A stretch of DNA of 64,000 nt. Source: Lasiosphaeris hirsuta (taxonomy: Eukaryota > Ascomycota > Sordariomycetes > Sordariales > Lasiosphaeriaceae). Position numbers and translations under genes: made by a program. The DNA lies in NCBI GenBank assembly GCA_030549175.1, contig JAUKUA010000006.1, positions 2,666,001 to 2,730,000 on the forward strand, given 5' to 3'. Shown here one piece after another: positions 43,408 through 56,200 of this stretch (positions are counted from its first letter, which is position 1; each line of letters starts with the position of its first letter). A model generated the notes under the pieces. The model was given only the letters and a program-made list of their open reading frames with translations, did not search any database and was not told where the DNA came from.

Positions 43408-44693
43408 GCGGTCTGGCTCGATATGGAGTTCTTGCGGCTTGTCGGAACAGACCGGCATTCATACCGTGCCCCTACCCGTTCTCATACAATCCCATAGCCC
43501 AACCTTTGATGGCAACCGGGCGGCCACTTTCCTTTTTAATCGGCAACAGCGAGGACGGATGAGGTGGCATGTGTTCGTTTGCTGAGAACCTTTCTACTTT
43601 TTGTTCATCCCTTTTTATACCCTTGAGCTGTTTCCCCTCTACGGTCGAGGTCTTTGTTTTGGGCGGAAGGCAGATTGGGAGATATTTCGAAGACAGATTG
43701 TTTGTGAATACTTGGAGCAAGAGGGCTGCGGGGGGAAAGGGGGCTCAAGGCGGCCAAGTTGGCTGCGCTTGTGTGGCTGGCAACTGGGCTGGTGAAGACG
43801 GGTATTGTTTTAGGGGGTGTATTTCGTTGGGGGTTGACGTATTGTTTGGTCTGTTCAGCGAGCCACACTGGGAGCTGAGGCTGATGAGCGGAGATGTACT
43901 TTGTCAGACTACATAATAGCCCCCCCCTTTACTTTTATTATTTGTATTGTTGACTTTGGAGAGAGGTCGCCGGAGGAATCCAAAGCTATCGACGATACCC
44001 AGCAGGCCTCGCTCTACCTCGTCTGGCAGTGGCTTGTACTGAAGGTTCCGACTCACGTTGTGCTGGTTCCAAGTCAAGTGTGGCTCCGATGCAAGTCAAG
44101 CCACTTACTTGGTGGGGCGCATGGTGGAGATTTATCCGAGGTTCCTGCGAAGCGTCCTCAGAAAAATTTTCCGCCCCATTTGCATGCGAGCTCCCGCGGT
44201 CAAAACTCCAGCCGTTCCCTCCTTCGGAGCTGCCAGTTCTTCCGCAGCGACAGGCAATGCCAATGCCATCCGACTTGGAATAGTTTCATCGCAAAAAAAT
44301 TAATCCCGAAGGTACGCTCCAAGCCCTACCTTGTTCTTCCCTGATCCAGCATTCCACCCTCTACAATCCCCTGCGGCCGCATCACAACCCAGGCACAATG
44401 CACCATGAATGCTGCAATTGCTGGCCACATCACCATGTTTTTACCGTTTTGAAAGGCCGAAGCCGTATTTTGTGTCAATAGCAGCTTCAATTGAACAATT
44501 GATGCACTCTTTCCCAATGCTAATCGCGTCGAGTGACCAGTCGCCCCGCCATCTAAACTATCCTCTCCCAATTGACGGTGAATTTTGTGGCGCCATCGTC
44601 TCGACTTTTACGCATTGCGAGACTCTAACGCAGCCGAAGTGGAGGACAGTTGAAGGGGTGCTGGGAGCGGCCGTCCCTTGCACGCAGTCAGCA
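43408..44693. other. Intergenic, promoter of the Zn2Cys6 gene
   Basis: About 1.3 kb. No gene is supported. The frame that enters the next gene is open from 44409, but the first ATG in it with a credible context is 44694. Confidence 0.4.
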
Positions 44694-47451
44694 ATGGACG
44701 ACGACAAGAGGCTCGTCACCTCTGAGGCCGAGGACGCGTTGATGCAGCAGTATCCATCTCCCACCGCCGACGGCACCGATGCACAGTTCTATCACACCGC
44801 CGCCCCGCGCGACCAGGAAATGGACCACCAGCCCGACCAGAACGAGCACCACGCGCTCGCGAGCCTCATAGAGCACACAGAGCAACAAGATCGCGATGAC
44901 CACCACGGCTTGCATGAGCTGCGGGAGCTGCAGGAGGTCGAGCCGACACACGCACACGAGCACCCGCGCGAGGAGGGGCACGACACCACATCCGTCAGCG
45001 CAGAGGAGCTCCGGCTCGCAGCCCAGCTGTCGCAGGACCTTGCGCCCATGATGAGGGCGGCAGCGCAGAGCCAGGCCCAGGAGCAGGCCGCACTCCTCGC
45101 GCACCAGTCGCTCCAGGCGCACCAGGAGCATCAGTCACCGCTCGAAGAACACATACACGGCCTACCCCAGGTAGACGTCAGCCAAGTAGACGTCGACCCA
45201 GATCTGCGGGAGCAGCTCCAGGCTGAGCTCCAAAGTCACGATCAGGAACTGCACAATGTACTGCCGCACGGCGAGCACAGCGAACACCACTACGCGTCGG
45301 AAGCGCCATCCCAATCCCACCTCGCGCATATTCCTATGGATCAGCCACACCAACTCCATCCAGCGTACCAGATCTCTGATAGCACGCCCCCAAGGAAGCG
45401 AAGCAAGGTATCTCGCGCGTGCGATGAGTGCCGGCGGAAGAAGATCAAGTGCGATGCTCAATCCGAAGCATCTGAGCAGCCCTGCTCAAATTGTAGGCGG
45501 TCATCAGCCCAGTGCCTCTTTAGTCGTGTTCCGCAGAAGCGTGGTCCCAGTAAAGGTTACATAAAGGAGCTAGCCGACAGGATCAACACAATCGAAGGCA
45601 AGCTTGGTGGGAGCGCCGAGGGGCTTGAAACTGCAGTGCAGAGGGTGCCGAACGAGGCCTTCTCGTCACCAATGCCAGTAGACGACAGTAGGAAAAGGCC
45701 CTTCTCTGCCATATCAAACGATGGCTTCCCCACTCCGACATCAACCACCGGCCGTGTTACCGCCTGGACTACCGAACACAGGCCACTCCGTCCTTACATA
45801 GACCCAGACCATCGTCTGCCTTACAGTGTCAACGACCTAGCTCCCAAACTTGTACCTTCGACCGAGCTGCCTGGGGTGAACGATGGCGCCCTGCAGCCAC
45901 CAGCAGAGAGCATAATGCAAGGAATCCCCCAAGACGGACTGGTCCAGGATGGGCTTCACCAAGATCCACTACAGCAGCCAGAGCAGGTTCGAGAGATGTA
46001 CGATGACACGTTTAACTGGTAAGTACCAAACCCATGCATGCTCCCACAAACCGATACGAGTTTAACGCCCTCTTAGCTACTTGGAGACCATACACCCAAC
46101 CTTCCCTGTGCTAGCAGGTACGAAAGCCAGAGTCCAGTCACTTATCTCCCAATGTCCCGCAACACTGCAAGAGGCGTTTTGCAATGTGTTTCTAGATCTC
46201 ATACAACCCTTCCTCCCCTCATCTACGCATACGAACGGCGACACCCCCTCGTCCAGCAAGCTGCTCAGCCAGTGGGAGTCGGAACGACAACGATCCGCGG
46301 TTACCGACCTTGTATATCTGCAAACGCTCATCATGATGGTGATCGCCGCCGATCACGGCGGTGTCGCGGCAGCCAAGGGGCAGGTCGCCGGCCCTTCGAA
46401 GCAATCCATTATCGGACAGGCTGCCGGCCTTGGGTTTTCCATGAGGCTTCACCTTGCCCAGCCGGATCCAGTGCCGAGTCCAGAATTGGACCCGGACTCG
46501 GACGACAACGTGGCACTGCGAGCCTGGTGGTCGCTTATTGCGCTGGATCGATGGAACGCCATAGGAACGGCCATGCCGACCATGATCAGCCAAGGTCAAG
46601 TTGTTCTGCTGGTTGGACTTCGGCACATCATGGGGGACGCGGTCTACAGCCTGAGCAGTGAGACCCCATCGCCCCTATTCCCACATCGGCGCACACGGCT
46701 GACAAAAGCAGAAATCTCGTGGATACTAGGCCAGCTCATTCCCGTGGCCCAACAACCCCGCGTGGATTTCTCGTCCGAGGGCAGCGGGGCCTTTGTTGCC
46801 TCACTAATCAATATGGCCATGCAGGAATTCCGCTGGCAGTTTCCTGACGACCTCGACGAAGCCCACCTCCCGGTGCTGCACTTGGCCTATTGGCACCTCC
46901 ACCTCCTCACGGACCTGGTCTCTCCTACGTCCCAGTCCGCCAAGATGCTACACGACTGCAGGAACATTGTCCGTCTTCTGAGCTCCAACCCGCACCTCCT
47001 GAGCCCCCTCAACCACCACTTTGTGTCGCTCGCCGCCCTCAGCCTCATCGAACTCACAAAGGTTGACAGTACGCGCGACGAAGCAGCTCGGCTCGTCAAA
47101 GAGATTCTGGAAAGCAGGATCGCGCCGTCGCCATGGAATGCTGCGGTGCGCGAGAAGATTACAGAGAAGAGCCGGCCGCTGACGGGGACCGGTACCGCCA
47201 GCGGTCTGGGCGCGCTGGTGGGCGGTGGGAACCTGCAGCAGCTAGCGGACCTCGCAACAGCAGTGGATGGCCCGGCAGGGCAGGGGCAGAGCAGAGCTGG
47301 GGATCTGGACCTGCTAAAGGACGATGTTTCGGCGCTCATGAGGAGGTTGGAGAATTATGGGGGACAGGGGTTTGATGCTTGGGTATTTTTGAGGCCGGGG
47401 TATTTGACGTGCTTTGACTTTGAGGATGCGGGAAGGGTACTGACATTGTAG
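44694..47451 (+). CDS. Zn2Cys6 transcription factor, RGT1-like (899 aa)
   Basis: Exons 44694-46018 and 46077-47451, with an intron of 58 nt; the join gives DTFNCYLETIHPTFPVLA. The N-terminal 240 residues are His/Gln/Glu-rich (HQSLQAHQEHQSPLEEH) and may be a regulatory or polyQ-like region. The DNA-binding cluster lies at about 241-278: RACDECRRKKIKCD, then CSNCRRSSAQCLF, with spacing C-X2-C-X6-C-X10-C-X2-C-X6-C. The linker FSRVPQKRGPSKGYIKELAD matches the RGT1 group, followed by a dimerising ADRINTIEGKLGG. The C-terminal half is the fungal middle homology region (HPTFPVL; DNVALRAWWSLIALDRWNAI). RGT1 in yeasts represses glucose-transporter genes when glucose is low; a sugar-uptake role here is inferred from the zinc cluster and linker only. 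Confidence 0.88.
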
Positions 47452-47948
47452 GAGATGATTGATTTTTATGCCTGTGGCCTGGGAGCTTAGATTGTTGAAT
47501 GGTGTATAACCTTGTTTCAGATTTATTGTTAGTTTTGTACTCGTAGTATACCCTAGGGCATGGTAATATGGAACGGGAGCGGGCGGGTGGTGCTGTGTTT
47601 CTTTTCTCCAGGCGTTGGGTGTGGCTATCTACGGGAGAGGGGGGGGGGGTGAGGGCTAGTTTGCTGTGTTGTTTACCGTCGGTGAGGGCATGGGAAGGTG
47701 GAAGAGCGGAGTCAAGTTTGGGATATGGATGGTCATCAGTGGCAAGGGGTTCAGCATGGGTTTGTCCTAAGGGGGCAAACTAGCATATCCGGACACTAAA
47801 AAGTTGTCGTATTCCTCACGGCCGCAGGCGGGACGAGCGGCACTCGCGGTTCGCTCTGGCGAAATAAAAAACCCCCTAGTTCTTGAGCTATCTGAATCGA
47901 TTGTGGAGCCGAGCAATGTCCCCACCCTACTCTGCCCTCACCTCACAA
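47452..47948. other. Intergenic
   Basis: About 500 bases of 3' region with a G run at 47640-47648. No gene supported. Confidence 0.3.
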
Positions 47949-48371
47949 TCATCCCGACTGATCGCCGTGCCGGCTCGCGAAGGCGGCGTACGCCTCGCAG
48001 AGGTTCTTGCCGGGCCCGATAAAGGCCGCGTAGATGTCGGCGTCGATGGACAGCTGCATCCACTCGCCGAGCTCCTGCAGCCTTTTGTCCACGTCGTCCC
48101 ACTCGTCCGTGAGGTCGAAGTAGTCGTCCCGGTCGCGCTGGTAGTTCTCGTATGTTGTCGGGTCGAGCTTTTTGCTTGCCGATGACGAATGGTAGTCCTT
48201 GCAGTTGAGCGAAGGCATCTTGGGTCGTTTCGGCCACGGCTCGGTCGCGCCCGGCCTGACCAGCTCCCAGACGTGCAGCCGCTCGGCGCGGACCTGGAAC
48301 GCGCAGTTCCAGGTCGGCCAGTCTGAGGCCTACGTGTAGGCCGTGTCGCCGGGGTATCTTCTCGTCAACAT
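47949..48371 (-). pseudogene. Ty1/copia Gag-like relic
   Basis: One frame from ATG 48371 to the stop at 47949, broken once by TAG at 48330-48332. It reads TRRYPGDTAYT, stop, ASDWPTWNCAFQVRAERLHV, WELVRPGATEPWPKRPKMP, then DDYFDLTDEWDDVDKRLQEL and IDADIYAAFIGPGKNLCEAY. The pattern of a W-x-x-W segment with a following helix, then WELVRPG, then a charged linker and a second helical segment is that of the Gag N-terminal domain of Ty1/copia elements. No protease, integrase, RT or LTR is seen nearby, so this is a solo fragment. The reading is a motif-level judgement. A host gene derived from Gag is possible but less likely given the stop. Confidence 0.5.
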
Positions 48372-49614
48372 GTTTGTCTCGGGATCATCCGTGTACTTTG
48401 TTGTGTGATCGGTGGGATGGTTTGTCAGAGGGATCAAGCACACACTCCTCACAGTCTCTCAATACTAACCCTAGCATCTCTTGGCGTGGAAATTTCTCCT
48501 ATGCTTGATAATGCCGGCGGTCGAAATCCCAGAATCGCACCTAAGCAGAGGGATAGGTCCCTGCTGTGACAATTGATAGTTCAGCGTGGGGGCCGAGCGA
48601 GCGAGCACACAGCCTGCGCGTGGAATTGCACCGCGCGAGACGAAGCCGGGCTATCCTGGGTTTTCTTATACTACTACTAGTACGGTACTTTTGTGGTGAC
48701 GTTGGAGCTGGGGAGAGGGGACACGGCCGACTCCGGCTTCGCTGGGGCGGGGCGGCTTGGTCCGGTGCTCGGAACGAGCGGGAGGGATCACCCCTGGGAG
48801 AGCACTGGTGGGGGATCTCCCATTTACTGGGAAGGGGGCGTTCGTGGGGCTGGGATAGGGAGATGTGTCTCTTTTGTCCAGGTAGGGCGAAAGAAGGGGA
48901 GGGGAGAGGGGGGGGCATATAGAGGTTGAGGATGCCAATGTTGGGCGTTTGTGTGCGGGACGAGCCGGCTAAGGGCTAAGGCGCCGGATTGGGGAGGAAA
49001 GAAAAAAGAAAAAAAAAGGGGGTCGAAGGTGGGCTGGATGGATAGGATGGAGGCGGGCTGTGGGAATAGGTTTGACGTCAAAGGCTGTTGGCGAGCGAGC
49101 GAGGTCTCGCTTGTGGGAAAGATGGATCCATCCGGTCGGGGGTCCCGTTGGGTGTCGACAACGTCAATTGAGCCGGATAGACGGGAGGCAGTTCCACTGG
49201 ACCGTCTGTTTTGTTGTGTGCTGTGTTGCTGCCCACATTGAGACACGGCTGCGCTGCAGTGCTCCGATCGACCGTCGACCATCGGCCATCGACATGGACA
49301 AAACGCAAGTCCATGAGTAAGAAGAGGAGAAACCAGTTTTCGGGCATTCTTGCTTCATGTCGCCGACCGAGTTGTCGTGTGGTGTCACTGATACAACCGG
49401 CCGCCCGACGTTTGCTTCGTTTCTTTTTCGAAGTTGAGCCGCTGCAGATCCTTTCCCTCCGCTCGGAATCCCAGGGAGCACGAGCTTCCACGACTTGTTC
49501 TTCCCTCGAGCCTGAATACCCTTTTCGAACATGGTAGATGATACATCTGATACCACATATATGACACGCACGTCGGGCGATATACCCGCCCCCGGTCCCC
49601 CCGTATTTGATAGT

Positions 49615-49642
49615 ACCTAGGCACCTAGGCACCACCTAGGTA
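49615..49642. repeat. Three CCTAGG palindromes in 28 bases
   Basis: CCTAGG occurs at 49616-49621, 49624-49629 and 49635-49640, inside ACCTAGGCACCTAGGCACC and ACCTAGGTAGG. It may be a small tandem repeat or a cluster of binding sites. Confidence 0.8.
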
Positions 49643-49827
49643 GGGTATTGATAGCAAACAGCACAACATGCAAGCAGCCAACGGCTTCCCCAAAGCGTCC
49701 ACGTTGTATTCCGACACCCTTGCTCAGTCAGCCGGGCCCGTTCGCCTTCGGCCAAACATCAGCAACCGACCGCCAGACCCGGTAGCCAAACGTGCCAAAA
49801 GCCGCGAACGAAAGATGCAGACAGCAT

Positions 49828-49899
49828 TCAGAGTCAGAGTCGCAGTCGCAGTCATAGTCGTAGTCGCAGCGCAGTCGCAAATTCACAGTCACAGCCACA
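49828..49899. repeat. AGTCGC/AGTCAG hexamer microsatellite, imperfect
   Basis: Repeats of CAGAGT, CGCAGT, CATAGT and CGTAGT with a 6-base period, ending in CACAGTCACAGCCACAG. Confidence 0.8.
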
Positions 49900-50900
49900 G
49901 CTCCACAGAGAAACCGGCCCAGCTGGTCGCCGCAGAGCAAAATCGCCAAAATCAATCCTCCCCTTACCCTTTCCTCTCCACTCGGCCCAAGACGGGGGGA
50001 CCTCGGGACCTCCCACAACCAGAAGGAAAAGATGAGTAGTCACGTCACACCCCCGTCTCCCCTCCTCTCACATGGCGAACACGGGCATCTCGTCTTCCCC
50101 TCATCATCACAAGTCCAAAAAAAAATAAAAAATAAAAGGAATAAACAGCAATAACAGCACCTAATCCCGACCCGGAAGGTCCGGCAAATCTAGCAATCCA
50201 ACCTCAGCGGCCAGCGACGACCAGACTAAGGTGAGCTGGCCTGCTACGCCCGAAAGAAACCCTAACTACCTGCCCATCGCATTATCTGCACCCTGTCCGA
50301 CTCCATCTCTGCCACAACCTTAGGGTTCAAACAAGTTCCTTACCGGCTAACACCGTAGTCGGACCCAACGTGGGTCGCTTCCCCTCTGACACGTGCGCTT
50401 CTGAAACACTTTGTGCAAGGTGCCCGCTGGAAGCCGATTGCATTGTGGATGTGGCCCAGTGGGAGCCTTTGGGAGCCTTCGGGAACCTTTGGGAACCGCC
50501 CGTCTGGGCTGGCCCTTCACATTCGTATCAGTCAGTCAGGCAAACCCTAACTGGGTGTATACTTGTTATTTGCATTCCGAGGACTGTCTATGTACAAGGT
50601 CCTCCCCGGACAGCCAAAGCAACACCGCAAAGCCCGAGAATAATAGCCCAGGCATAAAAGTCCACAAACAAAAAAATCCACCCCGAACCTCCATCGCCCC
50701 ATAGTGCCCGACTCCAGAATCCCTAGAAACATTTCACATTGCCGCCCATCCGTGTTGATCATATCCGCCCCCCTGACTCCTTTTTTGCCCTGTCTAGCCT
50801 TGCCCTGCCCGTCTTTGCATCTGCCTTTCGTTTCCCGAGGAGCCGTCGCAAATTCAGTGCAGGCGGAGGCCGAACCAGAAAAGCAAAAAGTCCAAAACCT

Positions 50901-50924
50901 AAAAAAAAAAAAAAAAAAAAAAAA
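50901..50924. repeat. Poly-A run (24 bases)
   Basis: Uninterrupted A run followed by GAAGAAGAA. It is not next to any element with a matching 3' end, so it is read as a simple repeat. Confidence 0.9.
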
Positions 50925-51536
50925 GAAGAAGAAACAACGCTCAGAATAGACAGTATATACGTATATGCTCGCTTCTGGATAACAGCTCGCATGGCTAAGA
51001 TATTTTCAAGGCGGATGCGCTCCCGCCAAAACCGTGGCGTGGTAACTCTTCCCCATCGTTCCAAGAAATGAAGAAATAAAAGCACCGCCCCCAAACTTTT
51101 TATTTCGCTCTTTTGATGCCGCAAACCCCCTACCAATGAATATTTGACCACAAGAAAAGAAAAAAGAGACGAAATAGGAAGGAAAAAAAAAAAAGCCAGT
51201 GATAGACCTCAAGAATGCCAATCATCACGACAGAAGAATATGATCATGTCATCAACCTTTCATGCCCAAAAATTGCAAAATTGTTCCTCCAAGCGCCGTT
51301 GAAAATGTGACTCCCAAATATCCGCCCGCCCTTTGCTTGAGCCATCCTGCGTCGCCGCTGAACAAGCGAGTAGATATGCGACAGAAATCGTGTGTGGACA
51401 AGGTAATATATATACGTGGCAGAAAGAGCTCTCGCTGCAATAAACCGCCGCTCCAGACCAAAAAGGGGTATCCGAGCAAGGCAAGCGCCATCGCATCGCC
51501 TCAAAGCATAATAATATAAATCATTTGCGTCTCGCA

Positions 51537-53259
51537 TCATTGGCCGTCCCAGTAGGACGCCATGTTGCTCTCAGTCGGCGAGTCCGTGATCGGCAGGCCG
51601 CTGCTGTAATCGTTCATCCAGAATGCCGGATCATCGTCGAGCGACGCAAAGCCGCCGAACCCAGCCGCGCTGCTACTCAGCATGGTTGGCTCGTCGCCGG
51701 CTAGCGAGGACGGCGTAGGCAAGAACTTGTTGCCGGCCTTGATGAATCGGAAGTCCTCAAAATCGAGGCTGGACATGTCAGCCGTGAGTATGTTAGTCTG
51801 CGTGTGGCCGAGGTTGAAGCCGCTGCCGGCCGTGCTGTTTCGGTAGCTTGCGTCAAACTCGTCCAGGGGATTCGATAGGATCTCCTCAGCCTCGGAAACC
51901 TCGCCCGAAGTCGACGTGGTGGTCGTCAGGGTCGGAACCTGCTCGGATCCCGTGTAGTCGTAACCGCCGTAGCTCTGTGGCTGGCTGTAGCTCGATGGGG
52001 CGAAGTCGGCCGGCTTGCCGGCAAAGTCAAGCCCGTCATAGTGGCTCCAGTCAACCGAGGCCGCGCTCAGGCCAGCACTGAACATGGGTTGCTCGTGGTC
52101 CGAGATGTTGCCGAAGAAGTCTGCGCTGTTGGGTACGTAGGGAGGATACTTGATGCCCGAGAGGTCCAGGGGCGGCAGCTGGCCGTTGAGCTGTGCGAAC
52201 GACGAGGAGCCTGTCATCAAGGGCGAGGTAGCCTCGGATTTGATGCGGCGCTGCGACTGAGACATCCCCTCGCTGGACCCGCTGCTGGCCGGTGAACCAG
52301 TGCTGCTTCGAGAATCGCTGGTGTTAGTGCCCTGCAGGAGGTTGTCTACGGAGCGGTTTCCCAAGCTGCTTGCGCTGTGCATCGAATTGACGCGGGTGAG
52401 CTGGTAGGGCCCGCATTTCTGCGAGGCTTTGGCGTGCTTGTACGTCGGGCGGTGGTGACCGTTCGAATCGAAGGCGAGCAAGCCGTCGGAGCTGGTCGTG
52501 TTGGCGCGCCGCCTGCTGCGGGAGCTGCCCTTGGAGCTTTTCGACTGCGAGGCAACATCCCGATCCGAATCGGACTCGGGCACTGTATCGAGTTGGGGGG
52601 GCTCCTTCTTGTGCGAGCAAGTGCAGCGGCCGCCGTGGTTACAGCAGCAGCTATCTGCAAGTTCACGAGACGAGTCAGAGGATCTTGGCCATGCTCAGCT
52701 TGACGCGACGAAGCTCACCCTTGTGACCGTCGACGGTCGTCTTCAAGTGCATGCACTTGTGTGTCTTTTCGCCGCAGTCGCATTTGACGTGGGAGGCGCG
52801 GGATTTGCGCATGGCACGACAGTGCTGACACTGCGACACCGGCCTCCCCTTCTTGTTGATGTGCTGGAGCGGGCGATCTACAGTCGCACAGCTAGCGTTA
52901 GCACACACGAACAGTCATAACCCCACAGGCGCACATTCAGTGACTCGGACCTCGGGATCGAGGGGTCCAGGGGAACGATTCGGAGGTCAATTGGCAATTG
53001 GAGACGGGCATTTTCCGGTGCGCCTCGGTTGCAACCGGGCCTGGCAAAAGAGCCAAGCAGGCGCCATGCATGCATGCAGCCCGAAGCAAGCAGCCCGCCA
53101 GAGGCAGAGCTCGTTGCTCGTCCGGCCGGACAGGAGAAAGGGGAACGGGGGAACGGGGAGCGTGTGCAGCCAAAATCACTCACCATGGTGCTGGCAGTTG
53201 CTGACGCGATGACCCCTCACGCAGGCCTCGCAGGCATACTTCTCGCCGTCGATGAGCAT
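51537..53259 (-). CDS. Copper-fist transcription factor (450 aa)
   Basis: Exons 53259-53184, 52877-52719 and 52654-51537, with introns of 306 and 64 nt. The copper-fist domain lies at residues 1-40: MLIDGEKYACEACVRGHRVS, with C10, C13, C22 and H24 forming the C-X2-C-X8-C-X-H zinc site, and the minor-groove KGRP motif at 35-38 (NKKGRPVSQCQHC). A Cys/His cluster follows (VKCDCGEKTHKCMHLK; DSCCCNHGGRCTCSHKKE) that could hold copper(I). The rest is Ser-rich and disordered, with a conserved block (FDSNGHHRPTYKHAKASQKC) and an acidic, aromatic end (FGGFASLDDDPAFWMND) fit for activation. This family senses copper and controls uptake or detoxification genes. Whether it is nearest Mac1/GRISEA, Cuf1 or Ace1 cannot be settled by eye. 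The first intron is unusually long for this window; the frame is restored exactly (HHDRPLQHINKKG). Confidence 0.92.
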
Positions 53260-56200
53260 GGCTGCGGCCGTCGACTTCCAAACAGGAACACTTTCGAGAC
53301 TGTCAGGAGCAGCAGGCTGGTTCACGGCTCGCAATTCACGGTCCGCGGTCCGCGTTGGTGGCCAATCCGAGGGTGCGAGGTCGCTTGCAATGGGATGCTG
53401 CGCTGGGACTGGTGCGGTGCGGGTGTGCTGTGCTGTGCTGTGACAGGCGGCCGTCGATGCTGCAGCACGGCAGAAAGCCAAAACCCTCTGGGATGGGAGA
53501 GGTGCCCCGTGTAACTCCAACGCTCGAGGACAAGGAACGGTCGCAAAACCAGGGTTACCGGGTCATTGCTCTGGGAATGGTGGCGGAGCGCAAAAATGGC
53601 GGGGGGACAGTTTGTTGAGGACGAGATGCCGACAACTCCAATTGAAAGCAAACGCCAACTAAAAAAGGTATCCAGTCGAAGTAAGAGACGAAACAAAATA
53701 ATGTGGGCTTGAGTGGAGATTTGAGTGTCGGAGGTGTAAGTCGGACTTGGAGCTCTGTCGCGACAGGCGAGAGAGAGTAACTCAGACACTGGCGGCTGCA
53801 GGTGGGGTACTCAGGGCAGGCGGGACTGATTCGCCTGGCGGACCGGCTGGAGCAAGCTCAGCTGCACGAAGCTCAGGTCAAATTTCTTAGCTCAGCACCG
53901 CGCAGGCCAACCGAGGTGGCCTTGTGTGTGACAGGAGCTTCCGGCACGGCCAACGGCAGCACGGAAGGGGGGGGGGGACCAAAAGGTGGGTGTGGCGGCA
54001 GAGGGGAGCGTGACGTGACGTTCTTTCGTTTCCAGGTGCACTTCAACTTCAGTCAAGCCGGGCTGGGGAGGCCCTTATGCCCTTTGCATGACGGTGGGCA
54101 ACGACAGCGACGACACGGCTAGGTGCAGGGCGAGGGGCTGGCAGGCTGGCAGGCGGGGAGGCTATATATCTGGCAAGTGGTCGAGCTCGGTCAGGTCCAA
54201 GGTCCAGTGCGGGGAGTGGAGGATGGAGGGTCCAGAAGGCGGGCAGGCGGCGGCAGGGCAGATCGATCGCGAGAGAGGCCGGGAGAGTGTGTCCAGGTTT
54301 TGGGGGCAGCACGGCGAGGGAGGTGTGTGCTTTTAATGTCTGTCGCGGCGTGGGTTGAGGCGGTCGTTTGGGGGAGTTCGTGTGTGGGTTCGCCGTGCGC
54401 TGCTGCTGAATAGTCGCCAGCAAAAACTGGGGCAGATGAGTGACGAAACGGGGGACCAGATCGGGAAAAGAAGTACTTGGCCATGTACACGCTACAGCCC
54501 ACACATGCGATGCCGTACCGGCTACAGGAGTACGTACCGTGCTGCACATCACACACATCAGCCAGGGGCGGGATTCCTGATGGGATTCTCAGCGAGGGGG
54601 GTCAAACTGCCTGGTCAGTCCAGGGTGTGGTCGAGCATTTCGCAAGAGCGCGGGTGGTCGGCGCAGGTCGGCGTGAGTCGGGCCAGCTCGCGGGGCCTAG
54701 GGCCTGTGAGTGTCGGGTCGACAGTGGGCGAGCGTGAAGGTGGGAGCGACTCCCCCTCGTCTCCCCCCAAGGAGCTAGCGCTGGGTGGGGCGGGCGTTCC
54801 ATTCTGGCAGAGGCGCCTTCCTCGTTAGGGCCCGTCTCCATTTCAGACAGGGCCGCTGGCTGGCCGTCTGCTCTGTCTGTATCGATTGTACTGGATACCT
54901 CCAACTGCACGTCACCTCCCACACTCATCGCTCCCAGCTGTTCTTGCGCAGGGCTTTTCTGCGGACCTCCCTCCCGTCCACCATCGAATCGACCATCGAC
55001 GCCCACGCGCCCGCATCTGCCATCCCCCAGCCTTCCATTCTCATTTTTTTCATTCCTGACATCGGCGTCCCCCGGCGCCCACCCCGACCAGTCTCGTTAC
55101 GGCCATGCCTTTGCGGCCATTGCGGCCAACCTCAAACCTGCCGCATGTCGTCGACGAGTCGACATCGAGTGCCCGAACAAGGCCCGTCTGCGGTGTCCCA
55201 CGCTTCTTGGCTGTACATCCCCATCTCCATTTCGCTACCTTGGCGGATCGGATCTGAGTAACCGAGTTCCATCTGCCATAATGGCCATTATTGCCAGCAC
55301 CTTACACGAGCTCGGCGGCACAGGTCATCAACTCATGGAACGGAGCAAGGCCGACGGGGCACCTCGCAGCGGGCAGCGGGCGGGCAGCGCACACCACACA
55401 GCGCCCCCAGCAAAGACGCACAGCGCAGTGGGCAGCCCGTTGGCAGCCCGCTGGCAGCCTGGAGCTCGCGGTTCTGCGACAACACACGGGCAGCACAGCT
55501 CCCTCTGTTGTGGGGTGGGGTGCCCAGCCCCAGGTCCCCACGACGGCGCTTCTCGAGATAGGTTATGGGTAAAATCCCCAATCAAAAGGGAAAACAGGAA
55601 CAGGCCCGAACAATCTCGACTAGCTCATCTCTTCATGTACGATGGGATGCATGGCCCATACCACCTATGTAAGGACGAGAAGGATTGGAAAAGGAACAGC
55701 ATGCAGACTGGCCCGCAGCCCGTCTCCATCGCTGTCCGTTGTGCGGTCTGGAGACTGCTCGACGGGGAGCAGGGTCCAATCCAGGCAGTCCAATATGTCC
55801 AATGCGCGCGCTGCAGCCCCACGGTCTGCAGCTACCAGAAGAAAGGGGGGTGGGGTTTGGAGGAGAGATGGAGGGGGCGGTTCGCCTACCTGGTGCGCTA
55901 GTGTCAGATGCAGTCAAGTCCACCACTGCCATGACACGCTTCTCTCCGACAATTCCCATGCCACCACACCGAGCGGCAGCAGCCACTCACACCGCAAGAC
56001 CATTTCAAACACATCGACGCTCACTCCGAACTACCACTCGACGGCGCCCATGTTGATATCCTTTTGCAGCGTCTGCCTTTGAAGAGTTTTTTTTTTTTTT
56101 TCCCTTCTCCTGTACGTTTCCTCCCGTCACTGGTGGCTGTTCTCCTTGCAGGACCTGCATTGAGGCAATCGGAGCATCTGCGCCTGGCGTCTGGCGTCTG

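Larger units (their letters stand above)
48372..51536. other. 3.2 kb intergenic region with simple repeats
   Basis: No gene supported. It contains homopurine/homopyrimidine stretches (48830-49025), a cluster of CCTAGG palindromes (49615-49642), an AGTCGC-type microsatellite (49828-49899) and a run of 24 A (50901-50924). The right end is the 3' untranslated region of the copper-fist gene. Confidence 0.5.

Noticed and set aside
50901..50924. Poly-A run as a retroposon tail
   Set aside because: No retroposed sequence precedes it and no target-site duplication was found.
54785..55261. 158-codon frame with CLCGHCGQPQTC, thought of as a zinc motif
   Set aside because: The spacing matches no known zinc fold, and the surroundings look non-coding on both strands.
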